A stretch of 64,000 nucleotides of DNA from Flavobacterium ustbae (GTDB taxonomy: Bacteria > Bacteroidota > Bacteroidia > Flavobacteriales > Flavobacteriaceae), in assembly GCF_003946915.1 (NCBI RefSeq), contig NZ_RPOC01000023.1, forward strand, positions 1 to 64,000. Direction: 5' to 3'. Both the position numbers and the translations under genes were made by a program. Below, in pieces: positions 10,601-18,920 of this stretch. How positions within the stretch are numbered: the first letter of the stretch is position 1; each line of letters opens with the position of its first letter. The notes under the pieces were generated by a model. That model was not told the origin of the DNA and made no database searches. It was given only the letters and a program-made list of their open reading frames with translations.

Positions 10601-10771
10601 GGAACAGCCGTTGGAAACCGATCTATCAGTGTAAGTGCCGCAGTAGGAATGTTTAGCGGTGTTATTCTAGGAATTTTTGTGATTCCGTTGCTTTTCATTG
10701 TATTCCAATATTTACAGGAAAAAGTATCCAGAAAAAAGATTCCAGCTCAAGTTCAAACGATAAAAGAATAA
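7616..10771 (+). CDS. RND multidrug efflux permease (HAE1/AcrB type)
   Basis: A 1051-residue inner-membrane drug/proton antiporter of the hydrophobe-amphiphile efflux-1 family. It starts with a typical first helix (MLKKIIDRPVLATVISIVLV). Two large periplasmic loops lie between TM1-2 and TM7-8. The proton-relay aspartate pair sits in GIVVDDAIVVVEAVHSKMEE, and the second half repeats this helix as LVGLLAKNAILIVEFA. Length and order match AcrB/MexB. It is translated between the adaptor and the outer membrane factor (2 bases to the next start), so all three form one operon. Substrate specificity cannot be read directly. Confidence 0.96.
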   Translation: MLKKIIDRPVLATVISIVLVILGIIGLTRLSVTRFPDISPPTVMVSGSYPGGNSETVIRSVVTPLEEQINGVENMQYIKSTASNDGTFSINVIFKQGVDPDQAAVNVQNRVQQATPKLPQEVIRMGLTTSKQQNSMIVIFNLYTDDNSKYDELFLQNYANINLVPQMKRVPGVGQVQIFGQKDYSMRVWLDPRKMANAGLVPSDVTQAIAEQSLESAPGKLGEESTAALEYVIRYKGKKNKPEQYENIVVKNVGSNVLRLKDVARVEFGSISYSGDNKSNSKNAVTMAILQTSGSNANDIEIGINKEVERLSKSFPPGIKYVNVMSTKDRLDEATGQVKSTLLEAFILVFIVVFIFLQDIRSTIIPAIAVPVAIVGTFFFLLVFGFTINILTLFALVLAIGIVVDDAIVVVEAVHSKMEEDSEISAKDATHGAMAEITGAVISITLVMSAVFIPIGFMTGSSGIFYKQFAYTLAIAIIISAVNALTLTPALCALLLKNHGAKHGDQEHKTSFKERFFVGFNSSFDNLTGRYIKGVRFLIGRKWIAAGLVAGITAIAVYMMMSTPKSFVPLEDDGFMVYSLSMPPGTALDRTTAVISKLEKELAPIEAIDVNTSITGFNILSNSASPAYGLGFIKLKPKKDRGAVKDIEEIMNIVNGKLAKIKEGQIMVFRMPPVEGFGVTSGAEIVLQDRMARSPETLKAMSDKVIGQIMQQPGVQYAYTTFRADYPQLELEVDEDKARQMGVNIKELLGNIQTYFAGDQSADFSRFGKFYRVNVKADGIFRMDEDAFNEIFVRNADMQMVPVKSIVKFHKVYGPESVNRYNLYNSVSITAMALPGYSNGQIMDNLEQVLDKLPSDYSYEWTGLSLEEKAGGSQTVAIFGLCLLFVFFLLAAQYESYLLPLAVLLSIPTGILGAFAGIKAVGLDNNIYVQVGLIMLVGLLAKNAILIVEFALQRRLAGLTIMEAAIEGSRSRLRPIIMTSLAFIVGMIPLMFASGGTAVGNRSISVSAAVGMFSGVILGIFVIPLLFIVFQYLQEKVSRKKIPAQVQTIKE

Positions 10772-10773
10772 GA

Positions 10774-12183
10774 ATGAAAAGTATATATAAAATCGGAATG
10801 GTTTTACTTACGGGCGCGATTATGACATCGTGCGTGGTAGGGAAAAAATATTCTCGTGAAGATTTAAATGCTCCAGAAAAATACCGCGAAGAAGTCGCGG
10901 TTACTGGAGACACGGTTTTGCTTCCGTGGAAAAACTATTATAAAGATCCTTTACTGGTTGCTTTGATAGAAAAAGCTTTAGTCAAAAACAATGAAGTGAT
11001 CATTGCCATGAAAAGCATGGAACAGCTCGATCTCAGCTATAAACAAGCCAAATTATCGTTATTACCCACACTAGATTTCGATGCTGGAGCGAGCCGTTCT
11101 TATCCATCTAAAAATTCCCTAAACGGGTCTTTGAGCCAGCAGTTTATTGGTAAAGATTATATGGACGATTACAGTGCCAATCTTCGACTTTCTTGGGAAG
11201 TTGACATTTGGGGAAAAGCAGCGATGCAGAAAAGAGACGCTAAAGCAGCTTATTTTGCTCAAAAAGAAAATCTTTCGGCATTGAAAACCCGAATTATTGT
11301 GCAAGTGGCGCAAGCGTATTACAATCTTTTAGGTTTAGATGAACAGCTGAAAATTGCTGAGAAAAACATCGAATTAAGTACAAATACTTTGAATATGATG
11401 CAATTGCAATACAATTCGGGTTCAATTAGTTCTTTGGCTGTAAACCAGACAGAAGCGCAGAAAAAAACAGCTGAATTGCTAGTGCCTTTAGCGAAAGCTA
11501 ATATTGCGGTTCAAGAAAATGCTTTGCAGATTTTATGCGGAGAATATCCAGATAAGATCGAAAGAGCTGGGAATATAGATGCTGCAGAAGTTTCAGTTGT
11601 TTTACCATCTGGAATTCCAGTTTCACTTTTAAGTCGAAGACCAGATGTTAAAGCTAGCGAATATGCGGTTATGTCTGCTGCTGCGAAAACGGGATTGGCA
11701 AAAGCGACCATGTATCCGACACTAAGCTTGAGTCCTTCAGTTGGGTTAAACTCATTTGAATTTGAAAAGTGGTTTGATTTTCCAGGATCGATAACCAAAA
11801 CGATTGCTGCCAATTTAGCACAGCCAATCTTTAGAAAAAAAGCGTTGCGAACGGCTTATGAAGTTGCTGTTTTAGAACAGGAAAAAGCGGCTGTACAGTT
11901 TAAACAGTCTTTTATCACCGCAGTTGGAGAAGTAAACGATGCCATGTCTCGATTAAAATATGCTGACGAACGTATCATTTTAGCAAAAGATAAAGCTGCA
12001 TCGTTGGACAAAGCAACTTCAGATGCTGGTTTGCTTTACAAAAGCGGAATGGCAAATTATCTGGAAGTAATTGCGGCTCAGAACAGTTCGCTGCAAAACG
12101 AATTGGATTTGGTAACCATAAAACTCGAAAAACTGAATGCAGCAATTAACCTGTATCGTGCTTTAGGAGGCGGAGTAGAGTAG
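10774..12183 (+). CDS. RND outer membrane factor (TolC/NodT type), lipoprotein
   Basis: A 469-residue outer membrane channel of the NodT/OprM lipoprotein family. The signal peptide ends in a lipobox with Cys20 (AIMTSC). Two structural repeats follow, each with long coiled-coil helices rich in Ala, Gln and Glu and beta segments that form the barrel (SANLRLSWEVDIWGK; IAANLAQPIFRKKALR). LLSRRPDVKASEY is the highly conserved family signature. It starts 2 bases after the permease stop and closes the operon. A hairpin at 12201-12239 lies just after the stop. Confidence 0.95.
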   Translation: MKSIYKIGMVLLTGAIMTSCVVGKKYSREDLNAPEKYREEVAVTGDTVLLPWKNYYKDPLLVALIEKALVKNNEVIIAMKSMEQLDLSYKQAKLSLLPTLDFDAGASRSYPSKNSLNGSLSQQFIGKDYMDDYSANLRLSWEVDIWGKAAMQKRDAKAAYFAQKENLSALKTRIIVQVAQAYYNLLGLDEQLKIAEKNIELSTNTLNMMQLQYNSGSISSLAVNQTEAQKKTAELLVPLAKANIAVQENALQILCGEYPDKIERAGNIDAAEVSVVLPSGIPVSLLSRRPDVKASEYAVMSAAAKTGLAKATMYPTLSLSPSVGLNSFEFEKWFDFPGSITKTIAANLAQPIFRKKALRTAYEVAVLEQEKAAVQFKQSFITAVGEVNDAMSRLKYADERIILAKDKAASLDKATSDAGLLYKSGMANYLEVIAAQNSSLQNELDLVTIKLEKLNAAINLYRALGGGVE

Positions 12184-12200
12184 TCTTTATTTTTTTTATA

Positions 12201-12239
12201 ATTCACCGTTTCTGTAAGCAATTATGGAAATGGTGAATT
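12201..12239 (+). terminator. Terminator-like hairpin after the RND operon
   Basis: An imperfect inverted repeat 'attcaccgtttc' ... 'gaaatggtgaat' with a short loop is followed by 'ttttcttttg'. It is placed 20 bases after the outer membrane factor stop, as expected for an intrinsic terminator. Confidence 0.6.
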
Positions 12240-12265
12240 TTCTTTTGATTTGAATTGACTGATTT

Positions 12266-13048
12266 ATGGACAAAATTATTTTTACCCGATCAGAACTTTA
12301 TAACTTGGTTTGGAAATTTCCAATTCCGCAAATTGCAAAACATTATGAAATTTCCAGTATGGGAATCAAAAATGCGTGCGAAAGAATGAATATTCCGCTT
12401 CCTAAAAGCAGACATTGGATTGGTCCAGTATACAAAAGAAAAAGTGTTCCGCAGTTACCACTTGATTTTAAGGGGAATAATGAAATCGCTATTTTGAAAA
12501 AGGCGTACGAAATGCAGCTGCGAGTTCCTGCTAAATCTACACCTTTGTTGGATTTAGCGCAAAGTATAAAAAACGATAAAAATGCGCCCTTAGTCGTTAG
12601 CGAAAAGCTTGAAAATCCGCATTCAATTATTGCAGCAACACAGAAATATTGGGAAAGAAAAGTTTCCAATGCAAATATGGAAGAAGACAAATTTCAGATT
12701 TTGGATTTAAATGTTTCTAAAGAAAACGTAGATCGTGCTTTGCGGTTTATGAATGCTTTTATTCAGCTGATTGAATATCGCGGACATGAATTCAAAAAAG
12801 ATCTTGACGGTTTGGAAACAGTTATTTGTAAAAACGGAATCGAAATTAAAGTTGATTTAAGAGAAGCCCAGAAACGACTAACTAAAAATGGTTTAAGAGA
12901 AACTTATGGCTACGTTTTTACAGGCGATTTTATTTTTAGAATTTCAAGCGGATCGAATAAAAAAGAATGGCGCGACGGAAAGATTATTCTAGAAAATAAT
13001 CTCGCGTTAATCATGGCGAAAATAGAATTAATGGCCGAAGAAGATTAA
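12266..13048 (+). CDS. Unknown protein with HTH-like N-terminus
   Basis: A 260-residue soluble protein of no assigned function. The first 50 residues resemble a helix-turn-helix: ELYNLVWKFPIPQIAKHYEIS, then GIKNACERMNIPLPK and RHWIGPVYKR. This Y-x-x-x-W...P...A-x-x-x-x-(I/V)S...C...IP-x-P-x-x-x-x-W pattern begins many uncharacterised bacterial proteins. The remainder has no motif I recognise and ends in a charged helical region (about 225-260). It lies 82 bases after the efflux operon and beyond its terminator, so it is probably separately transcribed. A DNA-binding role is inference from the N-terminus only. Confidence 0.7.
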   Translation: MDKIIFTRSELYNLVWKFPIPQIAKHYEISSMGIKNACERMNIPLPKSRHWIGPVYKRKSVPQLPLDFKGNNEIAILKKAYEMQLRVPAKSTPLLDLAQSIKNDKNAPLVVSEKLENPHSIIAATQKYWERKVSNANMEEDKFQILDLNVSKENVDRALRFMNAFIQLIEYRGHEFKKDLDGLETVICKNGIEIKVDLREAQKRLTKNGLRETYGYVFTGDFIFRISSGSNKKEWRDGKIILENNLALIMAKIELMAEED

Positions 13049-13129
13049 TTCGTGAATGAAATTATTAATAGAAGCCGTAGTAGGATAATCCACAAAAGGA
13101 GCACAATATAAATTATAATTTGGGGTTCA

Positions 13130-13315
13130 TTATAAAGAATCCGAAGGATTCAAATGTCTATAGCGTATAATTTGAAGTTTGCTATAAAGAATCCGGAGGA
13201 TTCAAATATTTATAGCACATAATTCTTGCCGCCTATATGTGACCCCGAAGGGGTCATACTCACGCTCTAGAATGAAATTCTATAAACATTTGAATCCTTC
13301 GGATTCTTTACTTTA
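13130..13315. repeat. Palindromic repeat cluster (GAATCCGAAGGATTC)
   Basis: Two direct copies of 'ataaagaatccgaaggattc' type sequence (13131-13154 and 13182-13206) and one inverted copy (13288-13310) surround a perfect palindrome 'tgaccccgaaggggtca' (13240-13256). A diverged copy of the same unit lies at 40559-40582. No gene is present from 13049 to 13437. Confidence 0.7.
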
Positions 13316-13350
13316 GAAAAAAAACTTTAGGATTATTCTTAAATTTAATT

Positions 13351-13437
13351 ACACATTAGCCAACTATGTGAAAGAAATATTTTCTCTTTGACATCCTCAG
13401 ATAAACATAAAATCTATGTTTCTATGTGTTTAAATTT
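13351..13437. repeat. Dispersed 'cacatagaaac' repeat, half unit
   Basis: This carries 'aactatgtgaaagaaat' and the terminal 'ctatgtttctatgtgttta', the right half of a repeat found more completely at 18669, 20515, 26345, 29678, 37552 and 38052. It abuts the stop codon of the histidine kinase on the minus strand. Confidence 0.65.
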
Positions 13438-15846
13438 CTATCTAAAATCCTTTTTAAAAGTCAACTGAAAACTTACGCCATTTTCGTTTGTAATAGACAA
13501 ATCTCCTTCAAGCGTATTGCTTAAACCGTTTATAAGCGTCATTCCGAACGAATCGCTATTTTGCAATGCTTCGATATCCTGTATTCCAATTCCGTTATCA
13601 GAAATATGAAGCCTATAATAATCTTGCGAAATCTCAGATAATGCCAGACTGATTCTGGAATTTTCGGTATTTTTAAAAGCGTATTTTATCGAATTGGTAA
13701 TGACTTCGTTAATAATTAATCCTAAAGCGATAGCCTGAGAAATATCTAATTCTATCGAGTCAACTTGAACTTTAAAATCGATATATTCGGCATTAAAAGA
13801 CTCTTTTAAATATTCAACCAATTCATTGCAGTATTCCGGCATATCGATCATCGAAACATTATCTTCACGATACAATCTCTGATGAATCAGCGACATTGCA
13901 TAAATTCTATTCTGGCTGTTTTTTATAGTAGAAATTGCCAAATCATCTTTTAAATAAGACGACTGTGAATTAAGCAGACTAATTACAGTTTGAAGATTGT
14001 TTTTTACACGATGATGAATTTCTTTCAAAAGCCATTCTTTTTCTTCTACCAAGCGTTCCAGCTTTATATTCTTTAGCTTAATTTCCTTTTCTTTTACTTG
14101 TAAACGGCTGGTATTGCGCTGTTTTATCTTCGCTCTATTGTATAATAAAATAATGATAATCAGCAGTAAAAATAAACTGCTGACAGAAATCATATTAAGA
14201 AGTCTGGACGATTGCAATTGACTTTTCTGAAGATTCGTTTGCTGTTTTAAAGATTTAATGTTTTGTATTTTGGCCGATGTTTCAAACTTAAATTTTAAAT
14301 TTTCATAATCCCGATGCTTGGCAATATCATCAATCGAATCCTGAATTCGAGTATAATTTTTCATGTGATCGATCGCAGAAAGATAATTTCCGTTGATCGA
14401 ATCAATTTTAAATAAAGAAAGTTCCAATTGCTGCGGATTAAAACCCTCTGTTTTTGGTTTTGTAATAGCAATAATTCGATCTGTAATCTCTTTTGCCTTT
14501 TGAGGTTTATTAATTTTGAGATAAAACAAAGCCATGATCGAAGAACAAGTCGCCACATCTTTGACAGCTTCTTTGTTTTTCAATTTCTTGGCATAAAAAT
14601 CGACTTTTTCATAATTGTTTTCTGCCTCTTTAAATCTTGCTAATTCTTCGTAACAGCGCGCTTTAAGCTGATAAAAAATCATAAAATCGATGTCGTTTTT
14701 GGGTGGATATTTTTTGGAATTTGTTTCCAGATATTTTAAAGCTTCGGCATATTTAGAATTGTCCATTAAAGATCGTAAAGCTCCAAAAAAGCTTTTGTAC
14801 CAAGTTCCTGCGTTTAATTCTTTCTGGTTGTACTCAATTCCTTTCTGATAAAATTTAAGCGCATCTTCATAGTAGCCCGTGCTAGTGTAAATGTTGCCCA
14901 AACGTATATAAAAACTGTCTGCAAAAGCGTAGTCTTTTGTTTTTTCCATTGAGCTAACGCTTTTCAAAGCATAATACAGGGAATTTCGTAAATTGTTATT
15001 CAGCAATTCGATATACGAAATGGTAGTCTCTGTATATTGCGTATGTAGAAAACCTATTTTTTTCTGAAGATGAAGACTAGTAAGAAGCTCTTTTTTGGCC
15101 AATTCCATTTTTCCAGTCCAGAAATGCACCGGAATTATTTTCATTAAGGTTTCAATTTCCTTTTCTTTATTTTCTGTTTTTTTGTAAATCTCACGAGCTT
15201 CGGCTAAAACAACTGCTTTTTCAGGATTATCATCTGGCATGTAAGTGCCTTGATTGTCTATCGCTTCGGCTAATAATTGATCGTTTTTTGTTTTTCTTGC
15301 TACGTTGACCAGCTGTGAAAAAATGGTACTGCTCAACTTCGTGTTTCCTGCTTGATAATAGTATTTAGCAAGAAGAAATTGAGATTGGAAAATCCATTTT
15401 TGAATATGGTTTTTTTCAGCCAGTTTTTGCGCCTTATGAATATACAAAAGCGCATTTTTCAAATCATTTTTTTTAGCGCCAGTTTTAAACAGATAAAAAC
15501 TCCCAATCTGCAATGCCAGCTTGATCTGGTTAATGCTACTAAGTCTTGGCAGAAGCATTTCTGCACCGCGAACATAATTGTTGGTGATTAAATTATTTCC
15601 AGGAAAATCAGATCCGTCATTAAAACCTTCATCATTGGCAAGCGTGTAGGGCAAATTATGCGATTTGCAAGCCAAAATCATGGCGCTGTCAATATCTATA
15701 GAACCTTGATTAACGTTACGAAGATAAATCGCAACATTATGAAGCATCAATCTATCTTTCTGAAGCTTAAGTTTATCGGTTTTGTTTTGGCAAAAAGAGG
15801 GTGTGGTAAAGAAAGTTAGTAAAAGTAAGAAAATTACTTTTTTCAT
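13438..15846 (-). CDS. TPR-containing HisKA_2 sensor histidine kinase
   Basis: An 802-residue kinase. A signal peptide (LLLLTFFTTPSFCQ) precedes a long helical TPR region (about 30-530), which should lie in the periplasm. One transmembrane helix (about 552-572) and a coiled linker follow. The HisKA_2 dimerisation domain has EIHHRVKNNLQ (His611/612), then a HATPase_c domain with NEVITNSIKYAF (N box) and SDNGIG (G1). This TPR-TM-HisKA_2 layout is common in Flavobacteria. It closely resembles the kinase at 59512-61959 and the TPR-less one at 24158-25090. No receiver gene is directly adjacent; the nearest orphan sigma-54 activator is at 18921. Confidence 0.92.
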   Translation of the reverse strand: MKKVIFLLLLTFFTTPSFCQNKTDKLKLQKDRLMLHNVAIYLRNVNQGSIDIDSAMILACKSHNLPYTLANDEGFNDGSDFPGNNLITNNYVRGAEMLLPRLSSINQIKLALQIGSFYLFKTGAKKNDLKNALLYIHKAQKLAEKNHIQKWIFQSQFLLAKYYYQAGNTKLSSTIFSQLVNVARKTKNDQLLAEAIDNQGTYMPDDNPEKAVVLAEAREIYKKTENKEKEIETLMKIIPVHFWTGKMELAKKELLTSLHLQKKIGFLHTQYTETTISYIELLNNNLRNSLYYALKSVSSMEKTKDYAFADSFYIRLGNIYTSTGYYEDALKFYQKGIEYNQKELNAGTWYKSFFGALRSLMDNSKYAEALKYLETNSKKYPPKNDIDFMIFYQLKARCYEELARFKEAENNYEKVDFYAKKLKNKEAVKDVATCSSIMALFYLKINKPQKAKEITDRIIAITKPKTEGFNPQQLELSLFKIDSINGNYLSAIDHMKNYTRIQDSIDDIAKHRDYENLKFKFETSAKIQNIKSLKQQTNLQKSQLQSSRLLNMISVSSLFLLLIIIILLYNRAKIKQRNTSRLQVKEKEIKLKNIKLERLVEEKEWLLKEIHHRVKNNLQTVISLLNSQSSYLKDDLAISTIKNSQNRIYAMSLIHQRLYREDNVSMIDMPEYCNELVEYLKESFNAEYIDFKVQVDSIELDISQAIALGLIINEVITNSIKYAFKNTENSRISLALSEISQDYYRLHISDNGIGIQDIEALQNSDSFGMTLINGLSNTLEGDLSITNENGVSFQLTFKKDFR

Positions 15847-15956
15847 GTTTAGGAGTGTTTGGAAACGTAAAACTAAGCGTTTTAAAAGTGTTTAGAAAAC
15901 ATTTTTAACCATATTTTTTGCTTGAAAAAAGAATTTATGTGATGAAACAATTTCAA

Positions 15957-15991
15957 AAAAAAGCTGTCTAAAATCTAGACAGCTTTTTTTA
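15957..15991 (-). terminator. Bidirectional intrinsic terminator
   Basis: A stem 'aaaaagctgtct' / 'agacagcttttt' has a short loop and A/T runs on both sides. It lies downstream of the minus-strand SRPBCC gene and can work in either direction. Confidence 0.85.
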
Positions 15992-16028
15992 AAATGTGAT
16001 GTATTCTCAATAAGTGAGTTTCAGTTTT

Positions 16029-16487
16029 TTATTGCTCTGAAATTTCTTTTAATTTGTCCATAGCTTTTGGATACGTACTGTTGAAATAATCCAAATATTC
16101 CTCAATAGTATCCATTTCGACAGTTACCGTTGTAATACCGTTATTTTCTTCAAAAGTATAATTTTCATGTCCGCCGGCCCATTTTTCAACTTGTTCGCCA
16201 GTGGTTACTTCGGTATCTCCATCTAAAAAACCGTAATGGCGAATGGAAACAAATTGAGCAGGATTGTTTTCCTCAATTTCCGAAACCATTCCGGCTTTTT
16301 TACCGTTTTCATCTGTTCCAACAAAACGGATTTTACTTCCTTTGTCCCAACTGCCTTCATAAGTAGAAGTAGGGTTAAAAGTTTTGACCCAATATTCATA
16401 AGTGGCTTTGTCCTTTAAGCCGAGCATCGTTTCATATACCTTTTGAGCAGATGCATTTATTTCTTTTTTAAATTGTAATTTTTGCAT
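16029..16487 (-). CDS. SRPBCC (START/AHSA1-like) domain protein
   Basis: A 152-residue single-domain protein of the SRPBCC helix-grip superfamily. It opens with LQFKKEINASAQKVYETMLG, the usual first strand and helix. GSKIRFVGTDENGKKAGMVS forms the central sheet and a long C-terminal helix (EEYLDYFNSTYPKAMDKLKE) closes the hydrophobic pocket. Such proteins bind lipophilic ligands or act as small-molecule chaperones; the ligand is unknown. It stands alone with a terminator at 15957-15991. Confidence 0.85.
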   Translation of the reverse strand: MQKLQFKKEINASAQKVYETMLGLKDKATYEYWVKTFNPTSTYEGSWDKGSKIRFVGTDENGKKAGMVSEIEENNPAQFVSIRHYGFLDGDTEVTTGEQVEKWAGGHENYTFEENNGITTVTVEMDTIEEYLDYFNSTYPKAMDKLKEISEQ

Positions 16488-16584
16488 GGCTTCTTTGTTT
16501 TTTTTCTATACTTTAAAGATATGTATTATTTTGATTATAAATGCCAAAACATTCTGATAATGATGTTGATAGCGCGCTATTGGG

Positions 16585-17166
16585 TTATTTATTTTCAATT
16601 CGTTTATAATGAAAAGCAGAATTATATGAAAACCCATCTCCGATTATAATTAGTAAAGCACCAGAAACATCAAAGGCATAATTTACTAAAAGGCCATTGT
16701 CTTTTGCTAAGCCAATTCTTGTCTTGTTACTAGTGAAACCGCCAAAAATAAAAGGAATTCCATTGCGTTTTACATACTTATTATCAAGATGAAAAAGTCC
16801 ATTGTTTTTTAGTTTTCCACCGATTTCTGTGCTATCAATTTTTACGTCCTCTTTTTTAAATAAGAACTTGATTTTTTTATTATTTATAAATTTTAATTCA
16901 ACGGAATATGTAGCTAAACTATCAAATTCAGTTTTATTTTTACTAACAAAATAATAGAAACTTCTCAATACAGCTTTGGATTTTATTATTTCAGGGTTAC
17001 CGCTATGAGTATAACTTGTATCAGGAAAAAGTTCAAAACTACCTTCAAGCTTATTTAAATTTTTTTCGGTTATTTTGGTCTTATTTTTTTTTACTATTCT
17101 ACTAGAAAAACTTGCGCAACTTGATAAAATCAGGGCTGAAATTAAAATAAGAATTATTGATTTCAT
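16585..17166 (-). CDS. Putative lipoprotein, unknown function
   Basis: About 193 residues from the ATG at 17166. I prefer this to the frame-opening start 20 codons upstream because it begins a clean lipoprotein signal (MKSIILILISALILSSC, lipidated Cys). The mature part is basic and beta-rich, with motifs such as LEGSFELFPDTSY and NNGLFHLDNKYVKRNGIPFIFGG. I do not recognise a family. It is probably anchored in the periplasm or outer membrane. No operon partner is evident; an AT-rich gap of 240 bases follows on the plus-coordinate side. Confidence 0.7.
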   Translation of the reverse strand: MKSIILILISALILSSCASFSSRIVKKNKTKITEKNLNKLEGSFELFPDTSYTHSGNPEIIKSKAVLRSFYYFVSKNKTEFDSLATYSVELKFINNKKIKFLFKKEDVKIDSTEIGGKLKNNGLFHLDNKYVKRNGIPFIFGGFTSNKTRIGLAKDNGLLVNYAFDVSGALLIIIGDGFSYNSAFHYKRIENK

Positions 17167-17395
17167 TTGGTCTTTTTCTACAGTTTGAGTTTCTTTCGTT
17201 TTTGCTTGGTATAATGATGTCGACACTATATAGAGGTTTGTAACTAAATTAAGTTCATTGTTAAAATTTGCAAAATATCAAATATAAAAACATTTTTCTA
17301 TAAGGTCTCTTGTCCTCAACAAGCCAGTACTACAATTTTTTAAAATTTTTTTAAAAAAAAATCTTACAAAAGTATGTTTCTTTTTAATCACAAAC

Positions 17396-17428
17396 AAAAA
17401 AAGCCGTCCCAATAAGGACAGCTTTTTC
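17396..17428 (-). terminator. Terminator of the ring-cleaving dioxygenase gene
   Basis: A stem 'aaaaagccgtcc' / 'ggacagcttttt' with a six-base loop lies about 38 bases beyond the stop codon at 17467. On the minus strand the stem ends in a T run. Confidence 0.8.
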
Positions 17429-17466
17429 AAAATAGTTGTGTTGTTTGGGTTAAACCAGTTTGGAAA

Positions 17467-18405
17467 TTAATTAATTTTAACCAAATGCGCTTCAATAGCA
17501 GCTCTTTGAGACTCATATTGAGCTGGAAGTTTTAAGTTTTGACCTAATTCTTCTAAGCTTTCGTCTACAGTAAATCCAGGATTATCTGTTGCGATTTCAA
17601 ATAAAACTCCTCCTGGTTCTCTGAAATATAGAGAGTGGAAATATTGTCTGTCAATTTGCGGCGTAATCTGTAATCCGTATTCTTCGATTTTTTCTCTGAA
17701 TTTCATTAAAACTTCGTCATTCGGTACGCGGAAAGCCACGTGGTGAACAGTTCCGTTTGCGTTGAAACCGCGTTTTTCTTCTGGTAATTCTACCAAATCA
17801 ACAATTGCAGCATTTTCTACAGCATCTGTTGCATAGCGGTAACGGTTTACATCCTGATCGATCAATTTATAACCAAATATTTCAGTTAAGATCGCAGCTG
17901 TTGGTTTAATATTGTTTAAAGTCAAAGTAATGTTGTGGAAACCTTTTGTAGCCACGTCTGCTTTTACTTCGTCAGTTTCCCAAGCTTTTCTTTTATCGTC
18001 TGTTTTAGATTCGATTAACTCTAATTTCAATCCGTCTGGATCTAAGAAAGTCAAATATTTTTCTCCGAATTTTTCAGCTGGTTTATTGTAAATTACGTTG
18101 TATTGTTCAAAACGTTTTTGCCAAAAATCAAGGCTTCCTTTTGGAACAGAATATCCAATTTCAGTTGCCATTCCCGAACCTTTTCTTCCTTGCTGGATTC
18201 CTGCTCCCCAAGGGAAAAAAGTTAGAATTGTTCCTGCGCTTCCTACTTCGTCACCAAAGTAAAAATGGTAGGTTCCCGGATCGTCAAAGTTTACTGTTTT
18301 TTTGATAAATCTTAATCCTAAAACTTTTGAATAAAAGTCAAAATTGCGTTTAGCGTCACCTGCAATTGCAGTAATATGGTGTAAGCCTAAAATTTTATTT
18401 TCCAT
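17467..18405 (-). CDS. Ring-cleaving dioxygenase, VOC family (MhqO/MhqA-like)
   Basis: A 312-residue metal-dependent enzyme with duplicated glyoxalase/VOC modules (about 1-140 and 152-285). Metal-ligand candidates are His9/His10 (GLHHITAIAG), a His in GFHNITLTLNN, His in VHHVAFRV and Glu in VLFEIATDNPG. This two-module length and wording fit the MhqO/MhqA proteins of Bacillus, which belong to a quinone and electrophile detoxification regulon. Its promoter region carries two palindromes also found near other detoxification-type genes in this window, which suggests shared control. It is cytosolic, with a hairpin terminator downstream. Confidence 0.88.
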   Translation of the reverse strand: MENKILGLHHITAIAGDAKRNFDFYSKVLGLRFIKKTVNFDDPGTYHFYFGDEVGSAGTILTFFPWGAGIQQGRKGSGMATEIGYSVPKGSLDFWQKRFEQYNVIYNKPAEKFGEKYLTFLDPDGLKLELIESKTDDKRKAWETDEVKADVATKGFHNITLTLNNIKPTAAILTEIFGYKLIDQDVNRYRYATDAVENAAIVDLVELPEEKRGFNANGTVHHVAFRVPNDEVLMKFREKIEEYGLQITPQIDRQYFHSLYFREPGGVLFEIATDNPGFTVDESLEELGQNLKLPAQYESQRAAIEAHLVKIN

Positions 18406-18443
18406 GGTATTTGTTATATTAAATTGTTATTGATTTTCTTTTA

Positions 18444-18613
18444 CAAATTTACGCCCGTTATGCTTCTGGATCGATTAACCTAGATTAAGAAATAAAAAGG
18501 CATTGTTTTTGAAAAACGCTAGAGATTAACCAAATAACATTCCGATTTTAAAAAGGCTTTGAAAAACAAGACGTTTAGATTAATAATAAGTTTTAATAGA
18601 TACGATATATCGT
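18444..18613 (-). promoter_or_regulatory. Promoter and shared operator-like motifs upstream of ring-cleaving dioxygenase
   Basis: On the minus strand TAAATTTG (18451-18444) matches TAnnTTTG, about 39 bases before the start codon. Upstream is the palindrome TTAACCTAGATTAA (18475-18488), a block 'aaaggcattg...gaaaaacgc' (18497-18519) and the palindrome ACGATATATCGT (18602-18613). Versions of all three occur upstream of the hydrolase gene at 32546-33361. Confidence 0.55.
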
Positions 18614-18668
18614 AATTTTATGAAATGGAAAAGGCATATTTAGAAAATGTTAGTTGCAGAGATGATTT

Positions 18669-18826
18669 TAACGCATAGAAACATTCCCGATAGCTATCGG
18701 GATTAAAATGTAAAAGGCGTTTCACTTATTTAAATGCACATAGCAAACTATGTGTGAGAAATGAATTTCTCTTTTGCCTCCTCTGATAGGCAAAAAAATC
18801 TATGTTTCTATGTGTTAAAATTATAT
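18669..18826. repeat. Dispersed 'cacatagaaac' repeat unit
   Basis: The outer ends are 'acgcatagaaac' and 'ctatgtttctatgtgtt' in inverted orientation. Inside lie the 18-base palindrome TCCCGATAGCTATCGGGA (18685-18702), 'taaaaggcgtttcac' and 'caaactatgtg'. It fills the gap between the dioxygenase promoter and the GAF regulator. Confidence 0.75.
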
Positions 18827-18920
18827 CTCGTTCAATTTAGCGCAATCGATTAGCTATTTACTAAAGCCTATTTCTTAATTTTACGCTTTCAGTCCCAAAA
18901 AAATCCACAAGAAATACCTT

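Noticed and set aside
14428..14643. Antisense open frame within the TPR kinase
   Set aside because: It is a shadow of the kinase's codon pattern with no coding signs of its own.
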